Source of the DNA: Spirochaetes bacterium GWB1_27_13
Lineage (GTDB): Bacteria; Spirochaetota; GWE2-31-10; MWDO01
Length of the DNA stretch: 43,657 nt
Assembly: GCA_001829125.1 (NCBI GenBank)
Contig: MIAN01000268.1
Coordinates: 36,857 to 80,513, forward strand
Direction of reading: 5' to 3'
The notes beneath the pieces are model-generated. The model was not told where the DNA came from and did no database searches. It saw only the letters and a list, made by a program, of their open reading frames with translations. Each line of letters starts with the position of its first letter. The stretch's first letter is position 1. Below, one piece after another: positions 18,812 to 29,263 of the stretch. The translations under genes were made by a program, and so were the position numbers.

Positions 18812-19966
18812 TTATTTTTGCTCTATTGCAATCCAAAATAGCATAAATGGTTTTACTGCCAAATTATTACCATCTTTATCTTTATCTATTTTGTCCCAAT
18901 ATGCTTTTGCAGTATCGCCATCTTTTAATTTTGGCATTTTCAAAACTATTTTATCAGAATATAGAGTTACACTTTCAAACCAATCTCCTGTATTATTGCC
19001 AGTTTTTTCTCCATCTCCTCCATTATAAACTATATACGAAATCATTCTTGATTCTGATCTATCGCCTGTAACATCAGTTGTATTTTTCAAATAATCATTT
19101 GGAAGATTAATTGCAGCATTTGCTTTAGGGAAACTATCGTAAATTGTATAATCATTTACTTCTCCCCATTGTCTTGGTCTTTGTGTAGCCAAAATTGCTA
19201 TTTTTGCACCTTTTTTTAGAGTAAAATAATTAGAACTTGCACTATTTAATTTTATTTCAACAGTATCATTTGTATTATCAAAGTTGACATCAGAAATTTC
19301 TTTATCCAAAAATCCACATTTTTCTAAAATTGATTTAATTTTACTTCTGTCAATTGTTGGTACTTGTGAACCACCAACAAGAGAGTAGCAATCGTTAGTT
19401 TGGTCATAAGTATAAAATTGTTTTATATAATCTTTATCATCAGTCTCTGCAATTTGAGTTAGAATATTATTAAATGTAATTTTGTCAAATTTTTCTGGTG
19501 CGTAAGGGGTTTTCTTATAAATTTTAATTTCTTCATAAAACAATCTCTTCTCATCTACACTTATATATTTTTTGCCATCTGATTTGTCAAATGTTACATC
19601 TGAAGCTTTTAGGTCAGAATATTTTGATTTGATAAATAATATTTGAGAATATTCAAAAATATTCCATGTATCAGGGTTATAACTGGAATATTTTGAGCTA
19701 TCAAAATTCCATCCTCTTTTTTCTAAAGCACCTCCATTAGTTGTTGCTTTAATATGATAGTTTGGAATAAATCCGTCAAAACTTATTGCTGGTAATCCCC
19801 AAAATGCAGCAAGTGTTTTATCTACAACAATATCTTGTGGTATATCTTGCACTGGTGATGGATTTACATACTCAGTTCTTGGTTCTTTTGTTTGTACTTG
19901 ACATCCAAAAAAAATAAGCCCTAAAATTGTTAGGCTAATAAGAAAAAATGATAGAACAAGCCTCAT
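18812..19966 (-). CDS. Lipoprotein of unknown function, partner of the giant amylase
   Basis: 384 residues. The N-terminus MRLVLSFFLISLTILGLIFF then GC is a clear lipoprotein signal. The mature part opens with a short Pro-rich linker and then AAFWGLPAISFDGFIPNYHI, with the remainder mixed alpha/beta and Lys/Asp-rich. I recognise no family. A late segment (ATQRPRQWGEVNDYTIYDSF) is rich in aromatics, as in carbohydrate-binding surfaces, but this is only suggestive. A strong SD (GTAGGAGGCAA) precedes the ATG at 19964-19966. The amylase start is 9 bases beyond its stop, so the two are co-transcribed; a substrate-binding or attachment partner is a reasonable inference. Confidence 0.85.
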   Translation of the reverse strand: MRLVLSFFLISLTILGLIFFGCQVQTKEPRTEYVNPSPVQDIPQDIVVDKTLAAFWGLPAISFDGFIPNYHIKATTNGGALEKRGWNFDSSKYSSYNPDTWNIFEYSQILFIKSKYSDLKASDVTFDKSDGKKYISVDEKRLFYEEIKIYKKTPYAPEKFDKITFNNILTQIAETDDKDYIKQFYTYDQTNDCYSLVGGSQVPTIDRSKIKSILEKCGFLDKEISDVNFDNTNDTVEIKLNSASSNYFTLKKGAKIAILATQRPRQWGEVNDYTIYDSFPKANAAINLPNDYLKNTTDVTGDRSESRMISYIVYNGGDGEKTGNNTGDWFESVTLYSDKIVLKMPKLKDGDTAKAYWDKIDKDKDGNNLAVKPFMLFWIAIEQK

Positions 19967-20259
19967 TTAGTTGCCTCCTACTTGTTAAATAATAAAATAA
20001 TTCTTTAAAAAAACTAAAATTTTTTGACTAGGGTTAATAAATTTTCAGATAATATAAACTTTATGTAATTTTTATTAGGTTTTGCTTAAATTATATATAA
20101 TTTAAATAAAATGTCAATAAATTAATAATATTACAAATTTTATAATATTTCTTTATTTTTTGTATTAATTATATATTTTTTTAGATGATTTTTACTTGAT
20201 TCTATATCTCAGCACTAAAAAAATATTGATGTTTTTTTTATTTTTATCATATTAGCCTC

Positions 20260-20357
20260 ATGAGAAATTTTATGGGAAAAAAATTAGTTACTTTTGATTG
20301 GGCGATTAGGCATTTATTAACCCAAATTTCGATTTAAAATAAATTCCTCATTTTTAG
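20260..20357 (+). pseudogene. N-terminal remnant of a PD-(D/E)XK nuclease/transposase (Rpn-like)
   Basis: ATG at 20260 (or 20272) gives MGKKLVTFDWAIRHLL before a stop at 20335. After a frameshift the sequence continues NFDLK and stops again. The phrase 'FDWAI-x-x-LL ... NFD' is the usual start of the PD-(D/E)XK nuclease-family transposases abundant in anaerobes. The catalytic part is gone. The rest of the 19967-20402 gap is AT-rich with nothing else I can identify. Confidence 0.55.
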
Positions 20358-20402
20358 TGGTATAATTAATATTGTAAAGAAAAAAAATCCAAATATACTT
20401 AC

Positions 20403-21326
20403 TCATTTATGACTATGAAATTTCTGATAAATTTCTTTAATATAAGTTAAATCAAGGTGTGTATAAATTTCTGTGGTCGAAATATTTTTATGACCAAGAA
20501 GTGATTGCACACCTCTGAGGTCTGCACCGTTTTGAATTAGATGTGTTGCAAAACTATGACGGATACTATGAACTGTAAAATTTTTTTCAATACCAGCAAG
20601 TTTTGCGTTGATTTTTAAGTTTTTCCAAATACCTTTACGAGTTAATCTTTCACCTCTAAAATTTAAAAAAAGTGCTTCTGTTTTTTTAGTTTTTGAAACA
20701 AGAAAAGGTCTTCCTTTGGATAGATAATTTTCTAATTCTGTAATTGCTCGTTCACCAATTGGAACATACCGTTCTTTACTCCCTTTACCAAAAACTTGTA
20801 AAACTCTTTCTTTAAAATAGACAGAGCCTATATTTAAACCAGATATTTCTGAGACTCTAAGACCGCAACTATACATAAGTTCAAACAAAGCTTTATCTCT
20901 AATTCCTTCTGATTTTGTTAGGTTGAATGAGTTGATAAACTTTTCTACTTCTTCTAAATTTAGGTAAACAGGCAATTTTTTACCAATTTTAGGTCTTGTT
21001 ACTAAATATGACGGATTTTCTTTAATTATCTCTTCGATTTTTAGAAATTTTAAAAATAATGAAATGGCAGAAAGTTTTCTTACAATTGAACGGTTTTCTA
21101 TTTCTTTATTACTAAGATAAATTATATAATCATCAAGAATTTCTATTTTAAACAAATCTTCAATATTATTAATTTCTGAAAGTGAGATAAGATATTCATA
21201 AAACTGCATAATGTCATTATAATAAGAATCTATTGTGTTTTCAGCAAGTTTTCTCTCAGAAAAAATATAATCTTTAAATCTATAAACTAAATCAACTAAA
21301 TTTTCCAAAAATTGTGTGTTTTCCAA
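20403..21326 (-). CDS. Tyrosine recombinase, XerC/XerD type
   Basis: 307 residues. Tyrosine recombinases of this type resolve chromosome dimers at dif; the length and motif spacing fit XerC/D rather than a phage integrase. An N-terminal SAM-like DNA-binding domain (RKLAENTIDSYYNDIMQF) precedes the catalytic domain: SCGLRVSEISGL (Arg), FGKGSKERYVPIG (Lys), HSIRHSFATHL (His, Arg), LLGHKNISTTEIYTHL (His, nucleophilic Tyr). All catalytic residues are present. The start appears to be TTG at 21324-21326, because GAGGGTAT precedes it and the next ATG lies within the first domain. Divergent from the hybrid kinase. XerC and XerD cannot be separated here, and I see no dif site. Confidence 0.9.
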   Translation of the reverse strand: MENTQFLENLVDLVYRFKDYIFSERKLAENTIDSYYNDIMQFYEYLISLSEINNIEDLFKIEILDDYIIYLSNKEIENRSIVRKLSAISLFLKFLKIEEIIKENPSYLVTRPKIGKKLPVYLNLEEVEKFINSFNLTKSEGIRDKALFELMYSCGLRVSEISGLNIGSVYFKERVLQVFGKGSKERYVPIGERAITELENYLSKGRPFLVSKTKKTEALFLNFRGERLTRKGIWKNLKINAKLAGIEKNFTVHSIRHSFATHLIQNGADLRGVQSLLGHKNISTTEIYTHLDLTYIKEIYQKFHSHK

Positions 21327-21445
21327 CTAATACCCTCTAAAATTAATTTAGTATATATCATAACGTTTTGTCGGTCAAGACTTTAAAATTATTTTTTATA
21401 TTATGATTTAAAAAATATTTAATTTTTAAATTTGAAAATATTATA

Positions 21446-21473
21446 TTTACTTTTTTAAAAAAAATTGTATAAT
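21446..21473 (+). promoter_or_regulatory. Possible promoter of the hybrid kinase gene
   Basis: TTTACT (21446-21451), a 16-base spacer, and a consensus TATAAT (21468-21473), 20 bases before the ATG; the SD AGAGGGG lies between. The -35 is a poor match. Confidence 0.4.
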
Positions 21474-21493
21474 TTTCAGAATACAGAGGGGTT

Positions 21494-24400
21494 ATGGATA
21501 AAATAAATATTTTATATCTGTCTTGCGAATCATTACCGCAAATTTATATCAAAGATTTAAACTTAAATTTTTATTTTATTGATTCTATAAGTGAAATAGA
21601 TAAATTCTTAGATAAAAATATAGATATAATTTTTTCAGAATACAAACTTTTAGATGGTTTTTTCTTTTCTATTTTAGAAAAAGTTAAAAATATTCCATCT
21701 GTGATAATTATAAAATCAGGTGAAGAGGATATTGCAGAAAAAGCATTAAATTTAGGAGTTTTTTCCTATATATTAAAAGATTCTGATTATAATTTTATAA
21801 AACTTATTCCTATTATATCTAAAAACATCTTAAAACAAATAAATACTCAAAATAAATTAAATCATTTCTCAAAAGCAATAGAACAAATCCCCGCAACTGT
21901 TATGATTACTGATGAAAAAGGCAAGATTCAATATGTAAATACTAAATTTAAAGATCTAACTGGCTATAATTTTGAAGATGTAGATGGTAAAAACCCAAGT
22001 ATTTTAAAATCTGGTTATACTTCTGGCAATGAATATAAAAATCTATGGGATACAATCGAATCAAAACATATCTGGCATGGAGAGTTTAAAAATAAAAGGA
22101 AAGACAATGAATTTTATTGGGAATTCGCATCAATTTCGCCAATTGTATCAAATGATGGAAAAATTACAAATTTTATAATGGTAGCAGAAGATATAACTCA
22201 AAAAAAGAAATTTGAAGAAGAATTAATAAACAAAAATAAATTTTTAACTGATATTATAGAGTCTCTAAATTATCCATTTTTGGTAATTAATGCAAATACA
22301 TATAGTGTAAAAATGGCAAACTCAAGTGCAAATAATCATTTTTATATGAAAGAAAATATAAAATGCCATGAATTACTTTTTAATAGAAACACGCCTTGTG
22401 AACTTAATAAATCAATTTGTCCAGTATTAGAAGCAAAAAAAACTAAAAAACCGATTGTAATTGAATCTAAAATAACTGATAAATATGGTAGAGAAAAATA
22501 TTATGAAATATTCTGTTATCCACTCTTTGATGAAAATAAAAATGTTACAGAAATAATAGAATATTTTATTGATATTACAGAAAGAAAAAAAGCTGAAGAA
22601 AATCTAAGAAAAAATGAACAAATGTATAGGGCTATAGTTACTAATATAAAAGAATATATTTATAATGTAGAATTTAGGGACGGAGTTATTATTTCAAGTT
22701 ATCATAGTCCAAAATGTCAAGAAATTACTGGATACTCAGAAGAAGATTATAGAAATAACCCAAATATATGGATTGATATGGTACACCCAGAGGATAAAGA
22801 AAAAGTTACTAATTATTTTAACACTTTAAAAGCAAAACTTGACCATCCTCCAATAGAACATAGGATTATTAATAGAGATGGCTCTATTAAATGGGTTTCT
22901 AATACAAGTACTATCGAAATAGATTCTAATCATAATATAATTAGAGAAATGGGATTTATAATTGATATTACAGATAGAAAACGAACAGAAGAAGAGTTAA
23001 AAGAAAGCGAAGAAAAATTTAGAGTAATAAACGAGACTGCACAAGATGCGATTGTAATGATAGATGATGATGCTATTATTTCTTTTTGGAATAAATCAGC
23101 AGAAAAAATTTGGGGTTACTCAAAAGAAGAAATTGAAGATAAATACGATTTTTCTAAATTGTTTATATCAGAAGAATATTACAATAAATTTATATTAAGT
23201 TTTGTGAAATTTAAACAAACAGGGGCTTCCAACTCTATTAATAAAATACTTCAGTTTAAATCCATGAGAAAAAATGGAGATATCATTGACATTGAAATTT
23301 CTTTATCAAGTGTAAAAATAAAAGGTAAATGGCATGGCATTGGCATAATTAGAGATGTCACAGAAAGAATAGAAAATGAAGAAAAATTAGAACAATTCTT
23401 TAGAGCTGTAGAACAAAGTCCTAACTCAATAGTAATTACTAATATTGATGGAAATATAGAATATGTAAACCCTAAATTCACAGAAATTACTGGCTACACA
23501 AAAGAAGAAGCAATAGGAAAAAATCCACAAATATTAAAATCTGGTTTTCAGACAAAAGAATTCTATAAAAATTTATGGGATACTATAACAAACGGTAAAG
23601 AATGGCGAGGCGAATTCCACAATAAAAAGAAAAATGGTGATTTATATTGGGAACTTGCCTCTATATCAGCAATAAGAAACCAAAATAGTCAAATAACCCA
23701 TTTTCTTGCAATAAAAGAAGACATTACAGAAAAGAAAAAAATAGAAGAAAGTTTAAGGCGAAGTGAAGAAAGATTTAGAAGTATAATAGAAGAAACTCCA
23801 ACAGGTATTTGTATAACAAATGAAGATGGAATTTTTGAATATGTAAACTCAGCATTCTGTAATCTTCTTAATTATAGCAGTGATGAACTAATAGGAAATC
23901 ATATTAAAATTATTTTTCCAGAAGAAAAAAGGGACTTTATTTCATTCTTACAAAAGAAATATTTAATTAGAGATATTGACATAAAAAGTGAATGGGAGAT
24001 AGTTTCAAAAACTGGTAATAAACTAACTATTCTTTCTGACACCACAACAATTATAGGTTATGATGATCAACCAAAGATTGTCAATTTCTTAGTAGACATT
24101 TCTTATAGAAAAAAATCAGAGCAGGAATTAATAAAAGCAAAAGAAGTGGCTGAAGCTGCAACACGCGCAAAATCTGAATTTTTAGCTAATATGAGTCATG
24201 AAATCAGGACTCCAATGAACGCAATAATAGGAATGACAAATTTATTACTCGAGACACCTCTTGCCCCAGAACAAAAAGAATATGCTCAAACAATTAATTA
24301 TTCTGCAGATGTACTTCTTAGTATAATAAACGATATACTTGATTTTTCTAAAATAGAAGCAGGAAAGCTCACTCTTGAACAAATTGACTTTGATTTAATA

Positions 24401-26065
24401 AAAAATATTGAAAGTACAATAGACCTTGTTTATCTTTCTGCAATAAAAAAAAATTTAGAAATAATTTTACAAATTTCAACAGATATTCCTAATTTTACAA
24501 ACGGAGACCCCGTAAGATTAAGACAAATTCTACTAAATCTTATAAATAATGCTATTAAATTTACCGAAAAGGGAGAAATAAATATTACAGTTGATCTTTT
24601 AAGTGAAACTGAAGATAATTTAAAATTATTATTTAAAATAAAAGATACTGGTATTGGTATAACAGAAGAAAATGTAAATAAACTATTTAAATCTTTTTCT
24701 CAAGTTGACGCTTCAACAACTAGAAAATATGGAGGTTCTGGGCTTGGACTTGCTATTTCTAAAAAATTAGTTGAAATTATGAATGGAGAAATCGGAGTTG
24801 AGACCCTATATAGACACGGTTCAACATTTTGGTTTACAGTAATACTAAAAAAATGCAATAAAGAACTCTCAAAATCAGAATTATTTCAAAGTCTAAAAAA
24901 CACCAATATTTTAATAGCCTCACAAAATCGTTCTGTTAGAGAAATGTTAAAATACTATCTTATGTATTTTGGATGTGAAACTTATGAAGTAAATAATTTA
25001 GATAACTTCATTAACAGCCTAAATCCATCAAATACAATTAATTTTGATCTGTGTTTACTTGATTATAATATTATGACAAATAAAGAGAGTAATTTTACAA
25101 AACATTTGGATTCTTTAAAAGAAACAAAAAAAGCAAAGGTAATTTTATTAGTACCCCAATTAATCTTTTTGGAGAATAAATTTGAAAAAAATATTAATTT
25201 ATCTTTTTCTTATTTAAATAAACCAGTTAAAATAACGCCTCTTTTCAACTTAATACAAAATTCAATTAACAGTTTCCAAACTCAAAAAATTGAAGATACT
25301 GTTTTGACTAATACTAAAACGCTTAAAAAAGCAAAAATTCTTGTTGCTGAAGATAATGAGGCTAATCAAAAGCTTATTTATACTTTATTAAAAAAAATAG
25401 GACATAATGTTGATATTGCACCTGATGGAATTATAGCTTTTGATATGGCAAAAAACAACGAATACGACATAATATTTATGGATATCCAAATGCCTAATAT
25501 GAATGGCTATGAAGCAACGATAAATATAAGAAATAGTGGAATAAAAACTCCAATTTTTGCTGTTACAGCAAATGCTTTTAAAGATGATTTTGAACAATCT
25601 ATAAAAGTTGGAATGGATGGTCATATTACGAAACCATTCAAAAAAGAGGAATTACAATCAATAATAGAAAAATGCTTATCACAACAAGATTCTTTAAAAA
25701 ATGAAATTTCAAACGAAAATAAAAACTTTGATGTTTTTAATTATAAAGAATTATTAGAAAACTACCTTGATGAAAAAGAAGTTGTTTTGGATGTTTTGAA
25801 TGTTTTTAAAGAAAAAGTAAATAATCAAATAAAAATTATAGAAAAAGAAATAGGTGTTAATAATTTTGAAAAAATTGCATTTGAAACACATTCTATAAAA
25901 GGTGGTGCATTAAATCTAACCGCAAAAAGACTTGGTAACAGTGCATACAATCTTGAAAAAGCGGCAAAAGAAAAAAATATACCAAATATAATTATGTTCT
26001 ATGAAGAGTTGAAGAAAGAATTTAATTTGTTTGTTTCAATCTTGAATTTATTTTTGAAAAAATAA
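21494..26065 (+). CDS. Soluble hybrid histidine kinase with six PAS domains, receivers and HPt
   Basis: 1523 residues with no membrane segment, hence a cytoplasmic sensor. In order: a receiver-like domain lacking the phosphoacceptor Asp (1-115, IIFSEYKL); six PAS/PAC units (about 126-880); HisKA with [11 protein letters not shown] (His902); HATPase (about 1000-1115, [16 protein letters not shown]); a divergent receiver (about 1135-1255); a canonical receiver ([18 protein letters not shown], Asp1330, KPF); and an HPt domain ([11 protein letters not shown], His1466). A full His-Asp-His relay is therefore on one chain, implying a separate final response regulator, absent here. PAS2 has paired cysteines ([11 protein letters not shown]), perhaps redox- or metal-sensing. 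PAS1 and PAS5 look like duplicates. The SD AGAGGGG is strong. Confidence 0.95.
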   Translation: MDKINILYLSCESLPQIYIKDLNLNFYFIDSISEIDKFLDKNIDIIFSEYKLLDGFFFSILEKVKNIPSVIIIKSGEEDIAEKALNLGVFSYILKDSDYNFIKLIPIISKNILKQINTQNKLNHFSKAIEQIPATVMITDEKGKIQYVNTKFKDLTGYNFEDVDGKNPSILKSGYTSGNEYKNLWDTIESKHIWHGEFKNKRKDNEFYWEFASISPIVSNDGKITNFIMVAEDITQKKKFEEELINKNKFLTDIIESLNYPFLVINANTYSVKMANSSANNHFYMKENIKCHELLFNRNTPCELNKSICPVLEAKKTKKPIVIESKITDKYGREKYYEIFCYPLFDENKNVTEIIEYFIDITERKKAEENLRKNEQMYRAIVTNIKEYIYNVEFRDGVIISSYHSPKCQEITGYSEEDYRNNPNIWIDMVHPEDKEKVTNYFNTLKAKLDHPPIEHRIINRDGSIKWVSNTSTIEIDSNHNIIREMGFIIDITDRKRTEEELKESEEKFRVINETAQDAIVMIDDDAIISFWNKSAEKIWGYSKEEIEDKYDFSKLFISEEYYNKFILSFVKFKQTGASNSINKILQFKSMRKNGDIIDIEISLSSVKIKGKWHGIGIIRDVTERIENEEKLEQFFRAVEQSPNSIVITNIDGNIEYVNPKFTEITGYTKEEAIGKNPQILKSGFQTKEFYKNLWDTITNGKEWRGEFHNKKKNGDLYWELASISAIRNQNSQITHFLAIKEDITEKKKIEESLRRSEERFRSIIEETPTGICITNEDGIFEYVNSAFCNLLNYSSDELIGNHIKIIFPEEKRDFISFLQKKYLIRDIDIKSEWEIVSKTGNKLTILSDTTTIIGYDDQPKIVNFLVDISYRKKSEQELIKAKEVAEAATRAKSEFLANMSHEIRTPMNAIIGMTNLLLETPLAPEQKEYAQTINYSADVLLSIINDILDFSKIEAGKLTLEQIDFDLIKNIESTIDLVYLSAIKKNLEIILQISTDIPNFTNGDPVRLRQILLNLINNAIKFTEKGEINITVDLLSETEDNLKLLFKIKDTGIGITEENVNKLFKSFSQVDASTTRKYGGSGLGLAISKKLVEIMNGEIGVETLYRHGSTFWFTVILKKCNKELSKSELFQSLKNTNILIASQNRSVREMLKYYLMYFGCETYEVNNLDNFINSLNPSNTINFDLCLLDYNIMTNKESNFTKHLDSLKETKKAKVILLVPQLIFLENKFEKNINLSFSYLNKPVKITPLFNLIQNSINSFQTQKIEDTVLTNTKTLKKAKILVAEDNEANQKLIYTLLKKIGHNVDIAPDGIIAFDMAKNNEYDIIFMDIQMPNMNGYEATINIRNSGIKTPIFAVTANAFKDDFEQSIKVGMDGHITKPFKKEELQSIIEKCLSQQDSLKNEISNENKNFDVFNYKELLENYLDEKEVVLDVLNVFKEKVNNQIKIIEKEIGVNNFEKIAFETHSIKGGALNLTAKRLGNSAYNLEKAAKEKNIPNIIMFYEELKKEFNLFVSILNLFLKK

Positions 26066-26126
26066 TTTATTGGATAAATTTGGTAGAGAAAATAAATCTC
26101 TTGTTTTTATAGGAATAAAATTTTTG

Positions 26127-26166
26127 TTTTTTGTTTCTCTTTTTCCCAAAAAAGAGAAACAAAAAA
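26127..26166. repeat. 18-bp perfect inverted repeat
   Basis: Arms 26127-26144 and 26149-26166 (TTTTTTGTTTCTCTTTTT and complement) enclose the loop CCCA. It lies between the kinase stop and the J-domain ATG. Neither strand has a T run after the stem, so it is not a standard terminator, though it could stabilise the kinase mRNA's 3' end. Confidence 0.85.
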
Positions 26167-26180
26167 GAAAGAAAAAAAGG

Positions 26181-26885
26181 ATGAAAAAATACAATATCTT
26201 ATACCTTTTAAAAAAACAACCCATTAAATTAACAAAAACTAATGATTTTCAAACATTAATTTCGATTTTCAACGCTTCAACAGAATTAAAAAAAGCACAT
26301 TTTAATAGAAAATGTTATTCTATTATAAATAATTGTAAAATATCCTATCAAAATCTCGAAAGGTTTTATAAAATATTTAGATTACCTAAAAATTCGTTTT
26401 TTCCTTTATTTTTTAAGCTAAAGAAAGATTATTTAAACCAAAAAGTTAAAAAAAGAGACGAAATAAAGAAATATATATTTGAAAAAATGAATATTCTGCC
26501 AGATAATATAAAAAAATACATAAGAAACCTTGCAAAATATGAAATAAACATAATAAAATCAAAAAAAATTAAAGTATGGTCTAAAATATTATATCCAAAA
26601 ACAAAAAAACAGGCTAATTTAATATTAAATTACAAAAAAAAAGATTGGATTTTGCTATTTGATAAATTTTCAGAAGAAATAAAAAAAGAATATAAAAATA
26701 CAGACGAAAAATATTTACAAAAACTAATATCTTTATTTATTTTAGATTTAGATATTAAAAAGTATTCCTTAGAAGAAATAAATAAACAATATAGGATTTT
26801 ATCAAAAAAATATCACCCTGACTTGGGGGGAAACTCTTATGATTTTAATTTACTTCAAAAGGCTCGGAGTGTTTTTTTTAATTAA
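26181..26885 (+). CDS. Lys-rich protein with C-terminal J domain
   Basis: 234 residues, very rich in Lys, Ile and Asn. The first 190 residues match nothing I know. The end, EEINKQYRILSKKYHPDLGG followed by FNLLQKARSVFF, is a J domain with the essential HPD (His212), which stimulates DnaK's ATPase. Placement at the C-terminus suggests a dedicated co-chaperone rather than DnaJ itself: no Gly/Phe or zinc region is present. The frame is open to a TTG at 26070, but those codons are the inverted repeat at 26127-26166, so I start at the ATG 26181, though its SD (AAAGG) is badly spaced. The last 36 bases overlap the convergent coaBC. Confidence 0.75.
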   Translation: MKKYNILYLLKKQPIKLTKTNDFQTLISIFNASTELKKAHFNRKCYSIINNCKISYQNLERFYKIFRLPKNSFFPLFFKLKKDYLNQKVKKRDEIKKYIFEKMNILPDNIKKYIRNLAKYEINIIKSKKIKVWSKILYPKTKKQANLILNYKKKDWILLFDKFSEEIKKEYKNTDEKYLQKLISLFILDLDIKKYSLEEINKQYRILSKKYHPDLGGNSYDFNLLQKARSVFFN

Positions 26886-28088
26886 TTCTTCCAACTCATT
26901 ACAAACTGATTTTGCAATAACGCTTTTTTGTGAATAGTCAATTTTTTTTATATCGACATTCCATTTGTTCAAAATAAAAACACTTGCTTTATCATTACCA
27001 ATAGCTGCTTGTTCACCAACAATTTCATTTGCAATAACAAAATCGAGTTGTTTTTTGATAAGTTTATTTTTTGCATTTTCTATTAGATTATCACTTTCAG
27101 CTGCAAACCCAACATAGATTTTATTTTCTTTTTTTGGAATAGACTTTAAAATATCTTCAGTTTTTCGTAATTTTAATACCAAATCATCGTTTTCTTTTTT
27201 TATTTTTGACTCACTATACTCTGGAGAATAATCAGCCACTGCAGAAGCCATAAATAATAAATCAAAATTATCAATATTTTGCGTCACCGCTTCTTTCATA
27301 TCCTTAGCAGATCGTACAAATTGTATTTCGGTATCGCAAAACTTTTTTTGGAAATTATGTAACTCTAAACTCGACACATTCCCACAAATGATTTTAACAT
27401 TAGCACCTTTTATAATAAATTCTTCAGCAAAACTAAAACCCATCTTACCACTCGAACGATTTGTTATACATCTAACAGGATCAATATCCTCTACTGTACC
27501 ACCAAGAGTAATAAGAATCTTTTTATTATAAAAAACTGAATTTCTATCACCCAAATTTTTTAAAATAAAGCCATATATTTTTTCGATCTCTGGAAACCGC
27601 CCTACCCCTTCAACTCCACAAGCAAGCATCCCAGTATCTGGCTCTAATACCTTAAAATCAAATTTTTTTAGCCTTTGAATATTTTCTTGAGTTATTGGAT
27701 TTAAATACATATTAGTATTCATAGCAGGTATAATAAATTTGGGAGCTTTTGAAGAAACCAGCAAAGTAGAAACCATATCATCAGCAATGCCATAACTTGC
27801 CTTTGCTATTATATTTGCAGTAGCAGGAGCAATTATTACAAGATCAGCAAGATCGGCAAGACTTATATGAGGTACAAAATCATCATTTGCAAACATTTTT
27901 GTAGTGACTTTATTTTTTGTTATATTTTTGAAAGTTACTGGATTAACAAATTTAGTAGCATTTTTGGTCATAACAACAAAAACATTTGCCCCTTCTTTTT
28001 TTAGAAGGGAAGCAAGCATAACTGACTTATAACAAGCTATTCCACCAGTAACACATAAAACTATATTTTTTTTAGAAAGTTGTACCAT
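26850..28088 (-). CDS. coaBC: Bifunctional CoaBC (PPC decarboxylase / PPC synthetase)
   Basis: 412 residues. It joins cysteine to 4'-phosphopantothenate (CoaB half) and decarboxylates the product (CoaC half), two consecutive steps of coenzyme A synthesis. The CoaC flavodomain has VTGGIACYK, HISLAD (His74), PAMNTNMY (121-128) and LACGVEGVGR (Cys157). The CoaB half begins near 185 with ILITLGGTVEDIDPVR, then NRSSGKMG and AAVADY. Its C-terminus overlaps the convergent J-domain gene by 36 bases. The ATG lies 2 bases after the stop of the MCP-like gene, with only a weak SD, so translational coupling is likely. Confidence 0.95.
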   Translation of the reverse strand: MVQLSKKNIVLCVTGGIACYKSVMLASLLKKEGANVFVVMTKNATKFVNPVTFKNITKNKVTTKMFANDDFVPHISLADLADLVIIAPATANIIAKASYGIADDMVSTLLVSSKAPKFIIPAMNTNMYLNPITQENIQRLKKFDFKVLEPDTGMLACGVEGVGRFPEIEKIYGFILKNLGDRNSVFYNKKILITLGGTVEDIDPVRCITNRSSGKMGFSFAEEFIIKGANVKIICGNVSSLELHNFQKKFCDTEIQFVRSAKDMKEAVTQNIDNFDLLFMASAVADYSPEYSESKIKKENDDLVLKLRKTEDILKSIPKKENKIYVGFAAESDNLIENAKNKLIKKQLDFVIANEIVGEQAAIGNDKASVFILNKWNVDIKKIDYSQKSVIAKSVCNELEELIKKNTPSLLK

Positions 28089-28090
28089 AG

Positions 28091-29260
28091 TTATATCATA
28101 TCTTTTTGTAAAATTTGATTAATTTCATCTTCTATTTCATTCAAGAGTTGAAATACATCATTAAAATTTATATTAGTAATTATATTATTTATATTTTGAT
28201 TAGAACCTTCATATTCTTTAGTTTTTGAGTCAAGTAAATTTATTGTATTTTCAATATTTAGAATATTTGCTTGGGTTTTTCTATCAATTATAGATAACGA
28301 TAAATACAAACCTTCAAATCTATTTAATAAATTTGAAATATCTTCGTGAGTTGTTTGAGTCTCAACATTTATTTTATTTATATTGTCATTAACACTAATT
28401 ATCGATTTTGTTAAAAGAGAAGAATAATTTTTCATCTCTGATACAGATGTTTTTACATCTTGTGATAGTCTTCGTATTTCTTTTGCAACAATCATAAAAG
28501 GCTTGCCTGCCTCGCCAGACCTTGCTGCTGTTATAGAAGCATTTAAAGAAAGTATATGTATTTTATTTGAAATTTCTTCAATTGTCTGCATAATAACAAC
28601 TAAAAACTCTGAATTTTTTTGTAAAATTTCAGACACCTTTATACTATTTTTTATTATGTCAAAAAGACCTTTTATTCTTTCTACAATATTTCTTGAAAAA
28701 TGAACTTCACCATCCACATTTTTTGATATATTGCTAACGAGTATTTTTATACCATTTATGCCATCAACAAAAGACTTATTTTGTCCTTTAATATCTTTTA
28801 AAAGATTTATTTTACCCAAATTATTTTGTTCAAACTCATCTTTTAAAGAAAAAATACTCTGATTTCTTTGTTCTATCTGATTTACTATTTCTATCTTTGA
28901 ATTTTTTATATGAGATACTTTTTCTTCAATATTATGGCATTTTGTTATTTTAACATCAATTTCAGATTCTAATTTTTTTTGAATATTTTCTCTCTCATAG
29001 TTTAAATTTTCTATTTCTTCTGAATTATCTTTTATGTATAAATTTATCTTTTCTTCTAATTGCATAAATTTTTTAAAAAAATAAAAAGATAAAATAACAC
29101 ACAAAAAAAGAATTAAAACTATAAAAAATAACAAAATGTTATTTTTAGAAAAAATACAAAGCAGAGATAAAATTATTAATATAGAAAAAGCGAGAAAACA
29201 GAAAATACTATTTGTATTTCTGTAATTTCTCACTTCTTTTAGAATTTTAGAAAAATCCAT
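28091..29260 (-). CDS. Membrane MCP-like signal transducer without a sensor domain
   Basis: 389 residues from the ATG at 29258-29260 (a TTG lies one codon earlier). Two adjacent membrane helices (about 18-38 and 43-64) leave almost nothing outside the membrane. A long coiled coil (about 68-150) leads to a chemoreceptor hairpin tip, IHILSLNASITAARSGEAGK, with PFMIVAKEIRRLSQDV following. This is the MCP signalling consensus, except that Thr replaces the usual Glu in 'IEAAR'. No HAMP domain is visible. It starts just after the STAS gene's stop and probably belongs to that signalling unit. Whether it binds CheA/CheW or something else is open; no che gene is in the window. Confidence 0.85.
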   Translation of the reverse strand: MDFSKILKEVRNYRNTNSIFCFLAFSILIILSLLCIFSKNNILLFFIVLILFLCVILSFYFFKKFMQLEEKINLYIKDNSEEIENLNYERENIQKKLESEIDVKITKCHNIEEKVSHIKNSKIEIVNQIEQRNQSIFSLKDEFEQNNLGKINLLKDIKGQNKSFVDGINGIKILVSNISKNVDGEVHFSRNIVERIKGLFDIIKNSIKVSEILQKNSEFLVVIMQTIEEISNKIHILSLNASITAARSGEAGKPFMIVAKEIRRLSQDVKTSVSEMKNYSSLLTKSIISVNDNINKINVETQTTHEDISNLLNRFEGLYLSLSIIDRKTQANILNIENTINLLDSKTKEYEGSNQNINNIITNINFNDVFQLLNEIEDEINQILQKDMI

Positions 29261-29263
29261 CAA

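Noticed and set aside
20403-21326. Recombinase as part of an integron or prophage
   Set aside because: It has the length and motifs of housekeeping XerC/D, and no attachment site, cassette or phage gene is nearby.
26070-26180. Longer start of the J-domain protein at TTG 26070
   Set aside because: No SD precedes it, and the extra residues encode the inverted repeat, not conserved protein.
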